NCBI RefSeq assembly: GCF_040939785.1
Contig: NZ_CP162553.1
Location: 6,715,001 to 6,779,000 of the forward strand
DNA from: Bradyrhizobium lupini
GTDB lineage: Bacteria; Pseudomonadota; Alphaproteobacteria; Rhizobiales; Xanthobacteraceae
Length of the DNA: 64,000 bases
Direction: 5' to 3'
This document shows positions 62,370 to 64,000 of the stretch, one piece after another. The notes under the pieces were generated by a model, which saw only the letters and a program-made list of their open reading frames with translations, had not been told where the DNA came from and did no database searches. The translations under genes and the position numbers were made by a program. Position 1 is the stretch's first letter. The number at the start of each line of letters is the position of its first letter.

Positions 62370-62861
62370 ATGGCTAAGGATTCGAAAATACCGGGCTTCC
62401 ACGGCCACGGCCGCCTTCCGCCGCGCCCATCCGCCGAGGCGGCGAGCGAGGCAAAAGCAAATCGACTTACGCTCCGGATGCACCCAGATATTTTGGAGTT
62501 GCTGTCCATGCGGGCGGCCGAGCGCGGGGTCTCGCGCTCCCACCTGGTCGAGCAAATTTTGGTTGGGATGATGAGGGCCGACCCCCGCAATCCAAGGCTG
62601 GATCCGGTCGGGCGGATCGTCCCCGACTCCGAAAGCCCGCTCGCGCTCCGCGAGAGGAGCCCCGTGCAACTTGCTGACAAATGGCGCAAATTCGCCACGG
62701 CTCACGAAATCGTGATCGGAGCGCCACCATCGCAAGAATGGCTCGACGATCCGAAAACATACTGGGACGGCGTCCCGCACGCGGACCGAGGGCCGGTCGA
62801 ACAGGATGAGACCCCTGAGGCAGCGCGCGCCTACGTCCGTCGCCGGCGCAACCTGGACTGA
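62370..62861 (+). CDS. Ribbon-helix-helix (CopG-like) regulator
   Basis: 163 residues from the ATG at 62370 with GAAGGA upstream. The RHH motif is about residues 31-68: ANRLTLRMHPDILELLSMRA and AERGVSRSHLVEQILVGMM, a beta strand followed by two helices. The C-terminal 90 residues are unknown (EWLDDPKTYWDGVPHADRG). RHH proteins dimerise and bind short repeated operators; repeats lie immediately downstream at 62866 and a putative operator upstream. It is the likely regulator of the divergent AAA+ operon. Confidence 0.75.
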   Translation: MAKDSKIPGFHGHGRLPPRPSAEAASEAKANRLTLRMHPDILELLSMRAAERGVSRSHLVEQILVGMMRADPRNPRLDPVGRIVPDSESPLALRERSPVQLADKWRKFATAHEIVIGAPPSQEWLDDPKTYWDGVPHADRGPVEQDETPEAARAYVRRRRNLD

Positions 62862-62865
62862 GCGA

Positions 62866-62997
62866 CGATTCTAGTCTCGTAATCTCGTTTGTTGTCGGAT
62901 CAATGGGTTAGCCGAGTCGGCCTCCGGTTCCGACATTACGAATCTAGAATTGTCGACGGCCAAGCCGACGATGACGACATTACGAATCTCGAATTGT
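62866..62997. repeat. Three 22-base repeats
   Basis: GACATTACGAATCT(A/C)GAATTGT occurs at 62932-62953 and 62976-62997 with one mismatch, 44 bases apart. A third copy at 62866-62887 is inverted and matches about 18 of 22. They begin four bases after the RHH gene stop and precede the next plus-strand gene, so they are likely operators or iterons. Confidence 0.65.
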
Positions 62998-63066
62998 TGG
63001 AACCGGGCGAGGGGTGGCTCGGAGGCGTCCGGGCACACTAGGGCGCCACCTGTGTATTTCGAGTCC

Positions 63067-63095
63067 TTGCGGGTTGCGCGCGTAGCGGCTATCGT
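63067..63095 (+). promoter_or_regulatory. Promoter of the right-end gene
   Basis: TTGCGG (63067-63072), 17 bases, TATCGT (63090-63095), followed by the ATG at 63114. A fair sigma-70-type pair. The 22-base repeats lie 70-200 bases upstream. Confidence 0.4.
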
Positions 63096-63113
63096 ATCCC
63101 CTGGATCGACAGC

Positions 63114-64000
63114 ATGCACACCGCCCAGACCAGCCAGGACCAAGGACTCGCGCCCGCCATCTGCGGTGGCGGCGAAGCGTCGTGCGCCTACTCGCCCGAG
63201 GTCCAGGCCATGCTGCAGCCCGAACCGGGCACGCTGGAGCTGATCGCGCGCGTGGAGGCGCGGCTGGCCGAGATGGCGGATGCCGCACCTGTGCCCGCCG
63301 ACTGGACCCCGAGCTGGTCCTGGAAGCGTGGCGAGGAGTGGCAAGGATTCCCGTGGGAGCAGGAGGCGCGCCGTCGCGAGGAGATCGCGCCGACGATCGA
63401 CCACCGCCGGGTCGTCACGCTGTTCGACGCCTACGGCAACGAGCGCGTGATCACCCAGCCTTTGCCGCAGTCCGAGCGCTTCGACCCGGCGACCATCGCC
63501 CCGAGGAAGCGCGCTAATTTCGAAAAAAAAATGGCTCAAGCGCAACGCCGACGCCAAGCAGAACCGGAAGATGAGCTCCATGATGGAGCTCGCCAACCGG
63601 ATCCTCGACGAAGAGCTTGAGGACGAGAAGCCGAAGAGGGCTCGCGCTCCGAAGAAGATCGAGAACGATCCAGTGAAGGCGAAGGCCCAGGCCGAAGCCA
63701 TCGAGCGCGCCACGTTCAAGCGCGAGAAGCCGGAGCGCGAGCGCCAGCGCCGGGCGGACCGCTTGGAAGTCGGTTTCGTTCAGAACGGCATGGTGATCCG
63801 CGCCGACCGCACCTTTATGCCGTTCTCCGACTGCTATAAGGACCCCGACGGCAACGGTACGGCCCTGTCGTCCGAGCTCGGCATCATGGGTCTGGCGCTC
63901 TACAACGCCCGCCTGCCGAAGGACGCGCAGTACGGCCTGAACAAAAGGGAGGTCTACGACGGGGCCTCGGAAGAGGCGCTGTTCCTGCGCGACCGCGAGT
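63114..64000 (+). CDS. Island protein of unknown function, frameshift at A9, incomplete at right edge
   Basis: The first 140 residues (MHTAQTSQDQGLAPAICGGG to RKRANFEKK) are in one frame. At 63522-63530 there are nine As, and after them the coding frame is +1: WLKRNADAKQNRKMSSMMEL, MSSMMELANRILDEELEDEK, then KIENDPVKAKAQAEAIERAT and LEVGFVQNGMVIRADRTFMP, to the window end. Eight As would keep one frame. As read, the first frame stops at 63620. The product is highly charged with a coiled-coil-like middle; I recognise no domain. The A-run could be an error or a slippery site. Confidence 0.55.

Noticed and set aside
62866..62997. A CRISPR-like array
   Set aside because: Only three copies, one inverted, with unequal spacing and no cas gene.
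62871..63719. A 282-residue minus-strand frame
   Set aside because: The plus strand has coding-like composition throughout; the minus frame has no motif.

Overview
The window is high-GC alphaproteobacterial DNA, most likely from Bradyrhizobium or a close relative. The reasons are the GC-rich codon use, several palindromic REP-like repeat families of the kind scattered through Bradyrhizobium genomes, and many small conserved proteins I associate with that genus. About the first 57 kb looks like ordinary chromosome: housekeeping genes (threonyl-tRNA synthetase, GTP cyclohydrolase I, HisI, NAD kinase, RlmB, YidD, two tRNAs), transporters, hydrolases and signalling proteins. I see no transposase, integrase or CRISPR array.

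Layout. 0-9 kb: an IclR regulator followed by the start of a TctC-type solute-binding protein, a CYTH-CHAD protein behind a near-perfect Pho box, a transglutaminase-like cysteine peptidase, a double-PilZ protein, two MFS transporters, and a zinc alcohol dehydrogenase followed by a frameshifted DUF5680 gene. 9-20 kb: VOC, cupin, phosphoesterase, a DEAD-box helicase with two frameshifts, GNAT, a YxFxxD-repeat secreted protein, a PAS_5 protein, a CtrA-type site with a probable orphan small RNA, rhomboid protease, CBS protein and patatin. 20-33 kb: repeats, a serine hydrolase, a YdjA-type nitroreductase, thrS, an MFS gene with a frameshift, an alpha/beta hydrolase, an APC permease and YidD. 33-44 kb: IscU-like scaffold, folE, hisI, a lysozyme-like transglycosylase, a DUF2336/Hpt/receiver signalling cluster, NAD kinase, an S10 peptidase and a serine hydrolase. 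44-57 kb: small exported proteins, an Omp25-like barrel, a degraded chemotaxis-receptor fragment, two methyltransferases, a cytochrome c-PQQ propeller dehydrogenase, GFA and Crp/Fnr proteins, tRNA-Thr, secreted proteins and rlmB.

From the tRNA-Tyr gene at 57.17 kb onward the style changes. Genes become tiny, mostly unknown and tightly overlapped. One run of six minus-strand small genes is chained by ATGA-type or 11-base overlaps. Upstream lies a second minus-strand operon: a 39-residue leader protein, a Lon-like AAA+ ATPase without a protease domain, and two tandem related proteins that resemble DUF6634. It is divergent from a ribbon-helix-helix regulator, and families of 20- and 22-base repeats flank these units. 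I infer a genomic island or phage-like element entered at tRNA-Tyr. The AAA+/DUF6634-like operon is the best candidate here for an undescribed system.

Quality caution: seven single-base frameshifts (near 8.87, 12.66, 13.91, 23.43, 26.23, 49.46 and 63.53 kb) fall mainly in homopolymers or short repeats and break otherwise well-conserved genes. Residual assembly indels explain them better than seven real mutations.
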